Assembly: GCA_946807835.1 (NCBI GenBank)
Contig: OX327697.1
Coordinates: 1,565,001-1,629,000, forward strand
Direction of reading: 5' to 3'
DNA: 64,000 nucleotides
From: Ailanthus altissimus
Lineage: Eukaryota > Streptophyta > Magnoliopsida > Sapindales > Simaroubaceae
Below are positions 1 to 12,336 of the stretch, piece after piece. Position 1 is the stretch's first letter. Every line of letters starts with the position of its first letter. A program made the position numbers and the translations under genes. Below the pieces are notes generated by a model. The model saw only the letters and a list, made by a program, of their open reading frames with translations. It searched no databases and was not told where the DNA came from.

Positions 1-32
1 ATATCATATATATGTATATATATATATATACA
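1..32. repeat. (AT)n microsatellite at window edge
   Basis: Alternating A/T run at the first bases of the window. It marks the left end of what can be compared with the second copy of this region near 26.6 kb. Confidence 0.8.
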
Positions 33-224
33 CCGAATGAGAGGAATACTAATTTTCTAATCATAAACACAATAAATTTTACATGTATCTCATAATTGTA
101 AACTATATAAAAATTGAGAATTTATTACCTTAACAACCTTTAGTTTTTCATCGAAACGAAATACTCGCCTTGAAATAACTTGTTCACAATTCTAGTTTCT
201 CAACACTGTGGGCTTGGAGAAGTT

Positions 225-2125
225 AAAATAGCAGCTTTTTCAGAAAATGACTCAACACTTCAATCCTTGTTTCTACCTTATAGTATAGGTGGCCAAAATA
301 AACAAGAATAGAAGAGAACCAATCACCAAATTAGGCAACCTATTGCTCATTTATTTATTTTTCACTTAATAGACAACACTTGTCTTATTTAATTACATAA
401 TGGTCTTTATTATCATGGTCAATATTTGCCATTAGTATTTTGTTTATTATTATTTACAATAAACTAAATAAAAATAAAATAAAATAGGAAATCATTTAAA
501 TGAATTTAGCGTAAATCTAAACCAAATGAGAAACACTTGTTCATTAGCAAGAAATATGTTGAGGCTTACCATTTACAAGTGTCACCTATTTATTTTTATT
601 ATATCATTTAATCAATATTAAATAAATAATTCAATTATATTAAATCATAGTAGAAACACATGCTAATTTAAATAAAAACATGAATTGTTTGACTTCAATT
701 TAAATAATAATATCAAAAATTATTATTATTATTATTATTTTATTCAATAAATATTTTAATGAATAAAATAATAATATTATTTGTTCAACAAATAATGTCA
801 TTTTGGTAATTTTCAAGTCAAACAATAATTGGCCCATAATGTGCCATGTGCCAATATCCCATTGGTCAACAACTAATTGTTAACTAATTGATGTACTTAA
901 GTCTTAACATGTGCACGACTAGAGGGAGACCAAAGTAAATATTCGGTCTGCATAAATTTTTTGAATCAAACTATTCAATTTGGTATGCTGCCCCAATGCA
1001 CAACGAGTATACTTCATATTGCAAGATTCTCTAGGTCCACTCCCGATTTGTCAAACATAACTATTTTGTGAGTTCGAGATCGATGCCATACGCACATGTC
1101 GTGGATATTACAAATCAGTGCAGTAGACCATACAAGTTGAGGTTATAGTGCATACGTATAATCCTTCTACCAATCATATCCAGGAAGAGCGAGAATATAA
1201 ATCACTACCGTCAAATCTTTATGTATTTATCCGTGAACTTATCTCCAGACACGTATCTTGATAAATAATATATACAAACACCTTTACAATATTGTTTAAC
1301 CTCGTAGGATACTCTTTTCCTGGGTTTGTTGCTTATGGCCATAAGACTTTTTAAGTTACAGTCTCTGAGCATCCAGATATATAACTCATCCATGTGAGCT
1401 GACGGATTCCATATATGTACACACCAGACTCCATAAGCATCGGACTATACTCAGCGATCACACCATGAAAGGTCTGTAACATGCGTGGAATCAAAGTATG
1501 GTGGATCACTTACAAGTCCACCGTGGTACTCAGGTCAATGGACCATGTATATTACTCAATTCGAGAGGATTTTTTATTGACGACTTCATGAGATGTCTAT
1601 TGGGGTCCTCGTTGAGTCTGTTCAGTATTCAGTCGTTACTGAATACTTGTATGCTATACGAACTTTCAGTAAGCCTATGATCAGCTAAGAACAACCATCT
1701 AAACCATCTAAGTATAGTATACACTGGTCTAAGTAAAATAATTCCACCGGCAGACTTGCATCGAAGAATTGAGATCAGAAACATATAATTTGATAATAGA
1801 CTTACATAATAATATTTCTTAGCACATATTACAACTCTTGCAATTATGTTATTATTAGTGTACTCTCAAGTCTTTTTACTGTTACAGACAAGGTTTTAAC
1901 TTTTTGACTTTACTAATTATGCTAACTTTTTAGCATTTATAGTTCTCAGTGTTAGTAATTCTTAACATTAATCTAAACTCCTTCAGATCATATAATGTCT
2001 ATAGCGTCATAAACATTTAATCATTTTAATGATTGTAATTAGTGATTTAACAAGTAATGTACTGTATAAAATTATAAATAAAATATTTATACAATAATAA
2101 GATGACACGTGAGTACAAATTTCAA
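225..2125. repeat. LTR-like repeat, copy 1 (precedes unit A)
   Basis: This stretch aligns by eye with about 26,622-28,640 over its whole length. Its right part (about 960-2,125) also aligns, more distantly, with 31,130-32,333, the right part of a solo LTR with clear ends. All three copies share blocks such as the segment around 'gttcgagatcgatgcc' and the one around 'tacaagttgaggt', and all end near a 'gatgacacgt' motif. I infer an old LTR of the same broad family. Its left end and orientation are not clear. An (ATT)n run lies at 720-740. The open frame at 1,498-1,680 recurs in the 28-kb copy only because the DNA is duplicated; it resembles no protein I know. Copy 2 has about 80 extra bases near 26,712-26,792. 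Confidence 0.6.
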
Positions 2126-5100
2126 TAATTTCAATTTACAATAAATTTAAGTTTGAGATCGAGACAGATTTAAGTAATAAAAAAAACTACAAATACTTAT
2201 AATATTTATCTATTATTTTTCACTTATTTAAAAAAATTTCTTTCGATGGGACTAAACTTTATTATTTTGGATAATAAAAATTTCCAAAACACTTTATTAT
2301 TTTGGATAATAAAAATTTCCAAAACAGCGTCATATGATTGAAAACTTAAATTCATATTTAAAAATGTGTTAGATTCTATAAGTGTTTGACAAGTTGTTAG
2401 TGTAATAGTATTGGATGGGAGTTTTATTATTGACTTATATTTCATATATATATTTTTTTCTTTTTTTTAGCCGATATTATATATTAATTGAATTAGTATT
2501 ATTATATTTTGTAGTGTTTTAAACTTAAAAATTACGATATAATGTTATTTGAGATATCTTATGAAATTTTATTGGAACTAATGATATAATTTTTTATATA
2601 TTAGTTAAAAATTTTGTTTAAAATTTGTGGACACCCATTGTGGATTTGAAGTATTCCATATTTATTAGAATAAACTTGACAATAATAGTTTAACTCAAAA
2701 TGGTTAAGGAATGATATGGTGTTCTATCTTTGAAGTAAATACTATACATTTAGAGATGTCTGTCCGAAACTTGATCTGTTACTATACTTAGCTAGAACTA
2801 AAGTAGAAATTGTACAAGTCAAAATGTCAACCTAAACATATTTTAGGAGCTAATTTTTGTATAAAAAAATTATATTTTAAAGAGTTACATGGTAAATGAA
2901 CACTTATTTGTATGAGAAAATTATATAGGATCTTTAAAAATAAAATACCATTAAAATAGAAAAGAAAAACTAAAGATAACTAAAAAAATTTAAATAATAA
3001 CTCAAATAAAATAAAATAAAATACAAATTCAAATAATCATGCATACGTGAACACGCACACACCCACATAAGACATCAAGCAGGACAATATTTTAGTTATA
3101 TATAAAATTGATACAATTGGAAGAAAATAAATAATCCACTATAATTGAAGGAAATAAATACTTTTCCTAAATAATTAGAAGAACATCGATTTGACTCGAA
3201 CTCAACATTTTAAAAATATTAGGTTTTATTATTTTTTTTTATGTAAACTCACATATTAATAATAATTATATATTATAAGCTATTTTAAATAAGTACCAAT
3301 TTAAGTGATATATTTGGGCCCTTTTTTTTTATTAAGAACTAAAAACATCTAATTTAACATAAATTTATTATATGTAGAAACTTAATACTAGTTAAATTAT
3401 GAGTGACGAGATTATAATTTAGACTAGTATATAAAAATTTCTTTTAAGGTTGTGATTCCCAAGTTAAATCAATACAATATAGCGCTTTTTTTTTTTTTTA
3501 TCATAGAGAGAAAACCTCATTAAGTTAATATTAATTGTAAATGGCTATTATACTCTTGATTCATATTCAAGCTTGTTAATCCTTAAGTTCTAATTATCAT
3601 GAATTCTTTAAGTATATTTTTTTCTCAACATTTATTCAGATAATTTCACATGATACATCTTGAGATATATTTATATGAATATAAATTTTTAATTAACATT
3701 TTATTTAATAAATAGTCCTTCCACAATTGAATAAATAAAGTTTCCAAGTAATTGAAAAAATTTCAATTCCACCCAACACCTCAATAATTGAAATATTGGT
3801 ATCAGCTACTGAGTTAAAGGGTAGATGACAAAAAAATTTACACCTAAAGGACTAAAATATTGGTCACGAAAAAGAAAAAGAAAATAATAAAATTATGGAG
3901 CCTTCCGCCCCTTGTTTAAAGTAATTTTGAACCACCAACCTTCGTATCAACAATAAGAATTTTGAAATAATGAATCAATTATTAAATATATATGAGTTCA
4001 TTTGAATATCGAGGTGGTGTGGTTTGCACAATGATATATATTATAAAATGAAGTACTAATTATAAATTAAAGGTATATAAATGTTTGATAAATAATTAGT
4101 TGTATAATTATTCAAGTAAAATTAGTGATTATTAAATATCTTAATTGTTTTTAAAATTACAAAACAAAAAGCATTTTTATATCGAAGGAATCCATGATAT
4201 TAAAGAATTGTTATGGTTAAAATTTCCAAAGAAGATGATTCAATATTAATAGAAAAAATATTTATTAATTTAAGATTATGATATCGAAATTCATGGCATA
4301 GAGGGGATAAATGGAATTTGCTTATAATATATTACAATATGATGATTGAATTTTGTAGTGTTAATTTGCTTATAATAGAAGGATCTAAGAACTTGATCAA
4401 CTTTAATAATTTTCATATAATGATGTCAAAACTGAAAATTAATTTAATTGAGCATCATTAATTTTATTTGTATATTTAATTAATAATTAGAAATTAATTT
4501 AGAGCAATTATGTATTTAATTTGGTGCAACTAGGTACAAGGGCTCTTGATTTGTGTGAAGATTTTATGGCTTTCCATCACATGCACCATCAAACTCTACC
4601 AATTTTTATTTTTGTTTTGAAGTAAGAAATCTCTTATCGTAGGAATATAATTAATTGTCAATATCTAAAGAGTTATATGCCAATATGATTTCATTTCATC
4701 TTTAATTATCACCACTAGTGGTCTTTAGCATTGTTAATTAGAAAAACAGTGGGCTTTTAACATTGTTAATTTGAAGTTTTTCAAAAAAAAATAAATTGTT
4801 AATTAGAAATACAGTGGGCTTTTAACATTGTTAATTACAAAAACTGTAGGTGCAGTTGATTCAATAAGTAAAACCTCTTATAATAAAATAAAAATAAAAA
4901 ATTTTAATTTAATTAAAATAAAAATAAAAAGGTTTAAATTTATATTTTTTGTAAAAACAATATTTAAAAAATATATTTATTAGATAGGATTATTCAAGAA
5001 AACTACTTAAAACTCGAAAATAAATATAGCTTTTATTTCACAAATAGATAATTTTTTTTTATCTTTAGTTAGTACAAGAATAAAAACTGAACCTTGTACT

Positions 5101-5370
5101 TTGTTAAAGTAGTGTTTCATCTTAAAAACAACATTTGCTCAAATTTATAAAGATGAAGTATGAGTAGCACTTTTAATTGTAATATTAATAAATATGTACA
5201 ACTTATTAATAGATTTGTAATGGTAGATAATCAAGTTATTCGAACTCAATAAAATATTCACTATGTCCATCTAATCAATAAACTCGTTAAAAAAAATTAA
5301 AAAACTTTAGATTTACTTTACACATAGACTTAAATGTCAAATATAACCTTATAAAATTATTTCTTATAAT

Positions 5371-5740
5371 GCTCTTTAAGGCTTGTCCTAATAGCAACAC
5401 TTGTGCATCTCTCTTGTTTAAGTTAGCTGTTTGAGTCTTGTCATTAGTGTAAGGTGTTTTTCCATTTTATTGAAGTTTATATTTGTATATATTGTTTCTG
5501 ATGATCCCAATAATATAGTCTAATATCCTAACTTTATAATTATAAATTTTTCTCTCATTTTTTGGAATCTTTATAATTGTACATGTTGTTTTTGATAGTC
5601 TCAAAAATGTAGTTTAATACTCTAATTTTATAGTTATATGTATAATTGTATATGTTGTTCTTGATGGTCCCGACAATATAGTGTGATACCCTGGCTTTAT
5701 AGTTGTATGTGTTGTTCCTGATGTTAGACATAACCATAAA
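5371..5740 (+). repeat. SINE-like / minisatellite segment in unit A
   Basis: Begins with a 'gctctttaaggcttgtccta' segment and carries repeated phrases of the kind 'tatagttgta...gttgtt...gat' through 5,740. The homologous place in unit C (39,521-40,215) holds the start segment twice and more copies of a 70-bp repeat. A B-box-like 'gtttgagtc' lies about 50 bases in. A tRNA-derived SINE origin is possible but not shown. Confidence 0.45.
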
Positions 5741-7201
5741 TTAGATTCGTACTTATATGAATATAACTCAAGTTTTATTATATCAAATTGTTAAGATGGA
5801 TGTTGAAAAATCATATTTGAGAGGAATTCACGGTGATTAAAATTTAAAAATTAACAACCTTAAATAAGAGTTAAGAGTATAATGGCCATATAAGCTCAAT
5901 GAGGTTTTCTCTTTATGATAAAAAAGAGGAAAAGAATTCTACGTATATTAATTTAACTTGGGGACCACAGCCAAATGAGGTATTTATATATTAGGTTAAA
6001 TTATAATTCTATCACTCATAATTCAACTAATATTAGGTTTCTATATATAATAAGTTCATATCAAATTAAAAAACTAATTCGACCGAAGACCCTAGAGACC
6101 GTTACAAGACAGCTCGACCAGGAAGTAGCATATCTTTCAAGAAAAAAATTCGATTACAAGGTATTCACCCTAATTGAATAAAAGCTATCTTGAATCAAAA
6201 AGGGAACCTTATTCGTGGATGGAGAAGACCAACTCTCATTCAAGGAAGTGGACTGTTGACGACAGGAAAGGACAGATGCTATTAAAAAAGCCGATTATCG
6301 CACATATAGATCACTTAAATCTTTAAAGTTTAATAAAATATAACACAAATAGATCACTTAAATTGACCATTATTTAAGATAGCTCATAACATATAATTAT
6401 TATTAATATGTGAGTTCACACAAAAAAATAATAAAATCTAACACCTGATGACTCCAACAATGTGGTTTGATACCCTGATGGATGTTAGAGCGGCGTAAAT
6501 TTTTCTCCCATCACATGGGAGCTTTTATAATTATAAGTGTTATTCCTTATAATTTCAACAATGTAGTCTATTGCAAATATCAATATTGAGTCTAAAGTAA
6601 TATAAATAATATAATATGAATTAATTGATATAATACTAGTTGTAAAGTGTATAAAAAAAAAATATTTTTTATCATAATATTATTTGAGAAATTAACTAAA
6701 ATAAAAAAAACTGTACTCTCTGTTAAAATTATTCCTAACGTTGTTTTTTTATTTTTTATTTCTCTGAGCTATTGATTAACTTGCTTACGATATAAAATAA
6801 AGATTAAAAACACAAATTAGGGTTTAAGAAATTATGATTGAACATCGAATATATAGGTTAGAGATTTTTTATTTAACTATGCTATTTTTTTTATTATAAT
6901 AATTTAAGTTATTGGTATTTTAATAATTAATAATTTTATTAAAAAATAAGTTTGAAGAATATTTTAATAAACTAATCTTATAGCATTATGAGAAAAAAGG
7001 AAAAGAGATATGAACACTCATATTCATTAGGCATCTCCTTTCGATGGGTTATTCATCACTTCATATATATAAATCTTTTTCATTAACAAAGTTTCGATAG
7101 CTTTGCTTTTGTTGTCACTCAGGGTTTGCTTAAATTAAGAAAAAATATATATATATATATAACAAAACACAACACTTTGATTTATTGCGTTCTCGTGATT
7201 C

Positions 7202-7490
7202 ACGTGGTTTTTTTTTTTTATTAGGGTTTTTTAAAAATATTTTTATATGTCTGTGTGCTGGGTGAGTTGATGTATCTATATATATCTATCTATATATACA
7301 TGTGGTATTTTTTTATTTTTTAGGATTTTGTTAAAATATTTTTATATGTCTGTGTGCTGGGTGAGTTGATGTATCTATATACATCTATCTATATATCTAT
7401 GTGGTATATATTTTTTTTATTAGGGTTTTGTTTAAATATTTTTATATGCCTGTGTGCTGGATGAGTTGATGTATCTCTCTCTCTCTATAT
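7202..7490 (+). repeat. About 100-bp minisatellite, three copies
   Basis: Three tandem copies of about 100 bases. Each contains a T-rich stretch, 'ttttatatg', then 'ctgtgtgctgg' and 'gagttgatgtatct', at spacings of about 100 bases (phrase starts near 7,247, 7,348 and 7,448). The third runs into a CT/TA microsatellite. Unit C has only one copy in the same place (about 41,558-41,625), so copy number changed after the units separated. Confidence 0.85.
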
Positions 7491-9599
7491 ATATGGAAAA
7501 TTCTAATTTATATTATATTTTATATGTTGTGAAGGAATGTTTTTTGATAATTTTTTTTTATTAATAGAATAAATTAATACAAAAACTGATGTATTTTTAA
7601 TAATTATTTATTTTTATCATAGTCGGATTAATTTTATTGATGCACAATAGAAATTTTGTGCACGGAATTCATACAAAGAATACCATCTATACATACACAT
7701 ACTTCAAGTATTCTACCTTTAATTTTTTTTGAATAGTCTATTTTTTCAATCAAAATTACACCAAGTAAAATCATAGAGAATTGCAACACAAATAATTGAC
7801 AATTAGAATAAAACGAACTCTAGATAGATTTATCCTACCTTACCATAAAGCGGATATATATCTTAGAAATAAATTAAAAACTCTAAAATTAGTAAAGCAC
7901 CCACTTTAGTTCTAGATCTAAGTGGTATAAAATTATAAAAAAAAGTATGAGATTAAAATAAACACCAAATTAAAATACTCGTTAAATATTGAAATAAAAC
8001 ATAAATAAATAATTGTAGGAAACGAATGCGACAAATGTTAATTCTGATGAAGGAATCCATTTTTAACTACTATATACTATCAGAAGAGGTTAATTATGAA
8101 GGTATAAATTTACAAATCTAAACGCATTGTAGCTTGGTAAACCCATGGATTACAATCTTGTGCCATATACAAGATGTTTCTATTGTGTGTTAGTGAAAAT
8201 TCATTGTTGGAGCCTTGCCAATATACATATACACGTAGGCAAAATTTTGATTTATTCTAATTTCTTTCTTTTTCTTTTGCAGAATTGAGAGAGAAGGAAA
8301 AAAAAATTAGAACAGACGGCTTTGAGTTTTTACTTGATTTGTGGAGAAAAATTGTTAAAAACTTAAATCTTAATTATTGTGATTGAGTTTTTTAAGATTT
8401 TCACCTTCTAAATTCATTTTCAAATAAAACACAAATAGTATTTTTGACATCCATCTCTTCTAAATAAAAACTAATAACGACTTTGAAAATACAAACATTT
8501 TAACTCAAGGAATATAAGAATCACCCTATCTATGAGTAGTGTGGTCTTTTCCCCTTTAACAAACCTAGAATTAATAATGTAAGGAAGCTAAAATATATAA
8601 ATTAAAAGTTAAAGAGGTCAAAGTTTATATAATAAAGAATTAAATTATCAAAGCTAAATACTGATAGCGACCAAAGTATAAATTCTTAATTTCAAAATAC
8701 AAAATTAAAATTATACATTTATTGACTTAAAAAACTTTTTTAATTTTAATATAAGTTCACTTTGAAAAAAAATAATTCCATTAGTAGTCGTGAGAGTGAT
8801 AGATAAGGCCCTCCTTGTTATAGAAGTAAAAAATTGAAAAAACATTAATATATAAAAATATTAAAAAAGACTGGTAGTTTATATATTAATTCTAATTTTT
8901 TTAATTTAATAATAAATTTGTATAATTATTACTCTTTAAAATAGATATTTTTATAATTTAATCTTTTTAAAATTTAAATTTAACACTAAAATTTTAATTT
9001 AATATAATTTTTAACATTAATATTTAACTTCACCTTAAATTTTGATTTCACTGCTATTTATATATAATTATTTGACTAGTGTTAATTTAAAATAATAATA
9101 ATAATGTATGTGAGAGAATAGAGGGGGGGAGGGTAAACTTTGTGCATGATGAGATAGAATCCAGACCAACTATGCTGAGGTTAGTGATAGGTGTCAACCA
9201 TTGTATATATCGTGGATACCCACAACATAAAAACAAAACAAAAAGGCACAAATCATATATACATTCTTATATATTGTTGAATAACAAGCTCTCAATAATT
9301 GTTTGTTCAATTATTGATATCTCTCAACATGTAATTGAAGACTTTTAATGAAATGGGTCAAAATCATGATATGAATCTGGTTAAAAATTTTAACGTAACC
9401 CAACTTAAATAAAATAGTAATAATAAGGCACATAGATATAAGAAGAGATTGATTGTATATATTTTATTCGATACAAACACTTTTTTTTTTTAAATTCACT
9501 ATTGTAATAAGAAATGTTTTTGTATATACGCACAAATCGAGGACTTTTTTTTATTACTACAATGATTACCGTTTTTGAGTAAATCAGGAAAAAACCTCT

Positions 9600-9790
9600 A
9601 CCACCCCAATTTTCATGTTTCGAGCCTTTGCTCGCTCTAGGTCTTTAATCGAAACTAAACTAGGCATGGAAAAGCTCGATCAAGCAAGGGACCATACCCT
9701 GCCAAATCTACTCGTGCGGTCAGCCTATAACACATACTTTAGAACGAATTGGTGGTCATTCCTACCATTTGTTCTCATCCCCCAATCAAA
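9600..9790. other. Unit-A-specific segment without recognised function
   Basis: Compared with unit C, which passes directly into its homopolymer run at 43,347, unit A carries extra sequence here. It has a slightly higher GC content than its surroundings and a short open frame (9,615-9,860) with no counterpart elsewhere in the window. I do not recognise it. Confidence 0.35.
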
Positions 9791-9859
9791 ATTCTATATC
9801 ATTGTCCACCTCATCATTCACCCACTTGGCATTTGGCATGCCGCCACCACCACCACCTG

Positions 9860-10219
9860 ATCACCATCACACGTCATGATTCTGCCACCCTACCTTACTA
9901 TTGCCATCAATTCCAATTCCAAATCTTCCAAGCAAAAATAAAGAACTAAAGAAGAAGCCTCTTGATCTTTCTTCTTCTGCTTTCATTTAACGATTGGGTA
10001 CAAAACAAAAAGCGCATTTTATTTTGTAATGGGTTGTATTCACAATTCACATGCATCGAGAATTTTAAATTTTGTATGCATGAACGAAAAGAAAGCCATG
10101 CATCATCATTCACGACTTTCTCGGGTGACATGGGTATCACTAATACTTTCATATTTGTGAAGAATATAAATATAGATAGTGACATTTGCATCATCGTCGT
10201 CGTCATCATCATCATCATC

Positions 10220-10254
<35 letters not shown>

Positions 10255-10360
10255 ATGTAGTAGTCATGCTTGCACTATCAAAAACGGCATGGGTCATGGT
10301 CTATATCACATATATATTGATTTTTTGTTATTAAAAAATAACAATAAAATCAAAAAAAGT
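9860..10360. promoter_or_regulatory. Conserved non-coding block, copy in unit A
   Basis: This block is much better kept among units than the DNA around it. Copies are at 43,440-44,013 (C) and about 49,475-50,510 (D). In order it has an ACGT motif ('cacacgtcatg'), a CT-rich stretch ('tctttcttcttctgc'), a 'aatgggttg' region, a CAT/CGT-rich microsatellite and an inverted repeat (10,317-10,353; arms TTGATTTTTTGTTATT and AATAACAATAAAATCAA). Unit A lacks about 61 bases, including the G-box present in C and D. The layout suggests an old promoter or leader, but no downstream gene is visible. Confidence 0.4.
10200..10254. repeat. Compound microsatellite (CGT/CAT)n-(TA)n-(TG)n
   Basis: Runs of CGT and CAT triplets, then TA, then TG dinucleotides. 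The same position in units C and D has the triplet runs with different lengths, and C has a long (AT)n. Confidence 0.85.
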
Positions 10361-10689
10361 GTTTTTGATTTTTATTTCTTTTAAGAAAAAACTCTACATA
10401 TTTATATATATTTATATTATCTTCAATTTGATTTGTGATTTGTTGGTTAGGGTTTTTCAAGAAGAGAAAAGCTACAAACTTATTTTGGTTGAATAGTTCA
10501 AAAACATTTCAACTCCCACGTGAAACTCTCAAATCTAAAGAGATCGATGATCGATGCTATTGATTTGCGTGATTACATTCATATTAGAAACCCTAATTTT
10601 ACTAAAAACTTTGACCTTTAAGTTAGAGATAAAGATCATTGTTTAAAATGTCAATCTTTATCAGGAGCTAATTTAAGTTTTGCTTAACG

Positions 10690-10870
10690 TAATAGACGTG
10701 AAATAATCAAAGCAATATTGGGTTTGTGACAATTTTGTCAATATAGATAATAGCACTTTAAGGAAGTGCTTTTTCGGGGGGTCAAATAATGCTAAGGAAC
10801 AAGTAAACACTTTCTTTTAGGCATAGAAGTCGTCCTATATATATATAAAGTTAAATCTTGGTATTATCAT
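10690..10870 (+). promoter_or_regulatory. Conserved hairpin plus TATA-like block, unit A
   Basis: A well-kept segment with copies at about 14,300-14,520, 44,395-44,640 and 51,055-51,260. It has a near-palindrome 'tgacaattttgtca', a short hairpin (arms AGCACTT at 10,752-10,758 and AAGTGCT at 10,764-10,770) followed by T's, a conserved 'gctaaggaacaagtaaa' phrase, then a TATA-like 'atatatataaag'. What it does, if anything, is unknown. Confidence 0.35.
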
Positions 10871-12336
10871 TTAGTGATTATATTTTATAGAGTAAGAAAA
10901 TTGATAATTTATTCTTTTTCTTTAAAAAATTATCCTTAAAATTTCTTAATTAATTTTAAAAAAATACTTAAGCTAGTCTATTTGAAAAAAAAATTAATAT
11001 TTTTTAGGATGAAAAAAATTGTATTATAACTTTATGGTTATGGTTAAGGGTTACACACTTTAACTAACTAAAATTATTATAACTTTATCTTTATATATGA
11101 ATATGTAGATATATTAGTGTACTATCTCAAGACTATATGTTAATAATTTTAAAAACGTCATTGATAAGGATTAGACCCTGGTCACTAGCATGATAAATAA
11201 GAGTACTCATAATTATACCACGACAAATTTTGTAGAAATAATGCTAAAACAAAAAATATAAAAGTGAAATGATAAAATTCTAGTCACCTTTATGTCACTG
11301 TCTGAAGCCACCAGTCGCAACTATCATTGTTCATCGCTATCGGTCACCATCCACCATCAATCACTAGTTAATACTCTAGTCGACTCAGAAACAACTGGCC
11401 AATGGATGATGGCAAAGACAGACGCTGGCCCGTGGTGACAAACGGAGGCATAAAAGTGGTTATGGCTCTATCATTTAACATGTTTTTATGTTTTTTATAT
11501 TCTAATAAATTTTATTGTAGTACCGTGCTTATTATGTGGATGACCAAGGTTAAATTCCTGTCATTAGTATTTTTTGCCTTTCTATTTTAGATATGAGTTT
11601 AGACTGAATTTATATTTTTACTCTTATTCAAATTAAAATTAACAAAAATCGTTACTTAACATAAGTGTAAATAAAATTTTTAAAAACGCTAAATCTATAT
11701 GTTCATTTTCCAAAATATTAAGAGTTGAAAAAATTTTTTCGTTAAAAGATTCCATGGAAAGCAATCACTTCCACATAAAATGAAACTAAACTATGATACT
11801 TAATTTAATTTTGAAAGAAAATTCATATAACTACTAAGCAATTGAGTCCACATGATTTGGCATGCAAGTCTTGTAAACTTTTTATTTTTATTTTTTAAAA
11901 TTTTTTTGAAGTGATAATTAAGTTGCTCAAACTGGAAATAATAAATTACTGAGTTTCTTTCCAAAGTGCTACATTTGAGAATCAAATTATACGATATTCG
12001 AATCCTAGGAAACAATGCATATTTTAAGATGAATATAATTATTTTTTTCTTAGGTTGTCTTCTTAGAGCACAAACAAAATCTACAAGATATCATATGATA
12101 AGAGCAAAGCACATGGTGCTTTTAGTCAACTTTTAGCTTATTTTTATTTATGTTTATGCTTATTTATTTATTTGTGCTTTGATTTTACCATTAGTTGTCA
12201 ACCGAAAAATATGCATATGAATATAAATTGTTTTTTTAAATTAAAAATGGGTTAACGTTGGAGGCTATGTATTAAAGAGAACAAACATGTCTGTTATAGC
12301 AGAAAACATGTTTGATGCATTATGTGAGTTTTTATT

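Noticed and set aside
1498..1680. 60-codon frame repeated almost unchanged at 27,982-28,164
   Set aside because: Lies inside duplicated LTR-like DNA; no family likeness, and the third related LTR does not keep the frame.
9142..9348. Short + strand frame in unit A
   Set aside because: Not conserved in C or D and of typical chance composition.
10106..10297. Frames with runs of Asp, Met or Ile/Tyr near the microsatellite
   Set aside because: Translations of CAT/ATG and TA repeats.
10752..10775. Bacterial-type terminator (hairpin plus T's)
   Set aside because: Plant nuclear context; kept only as a possible RNA hairpin.
11160..11220. tRNA-like 'gaccctggtcactagcat' segment
   Set aside because: No cloverleaf or proper A/B boxes could be formed.
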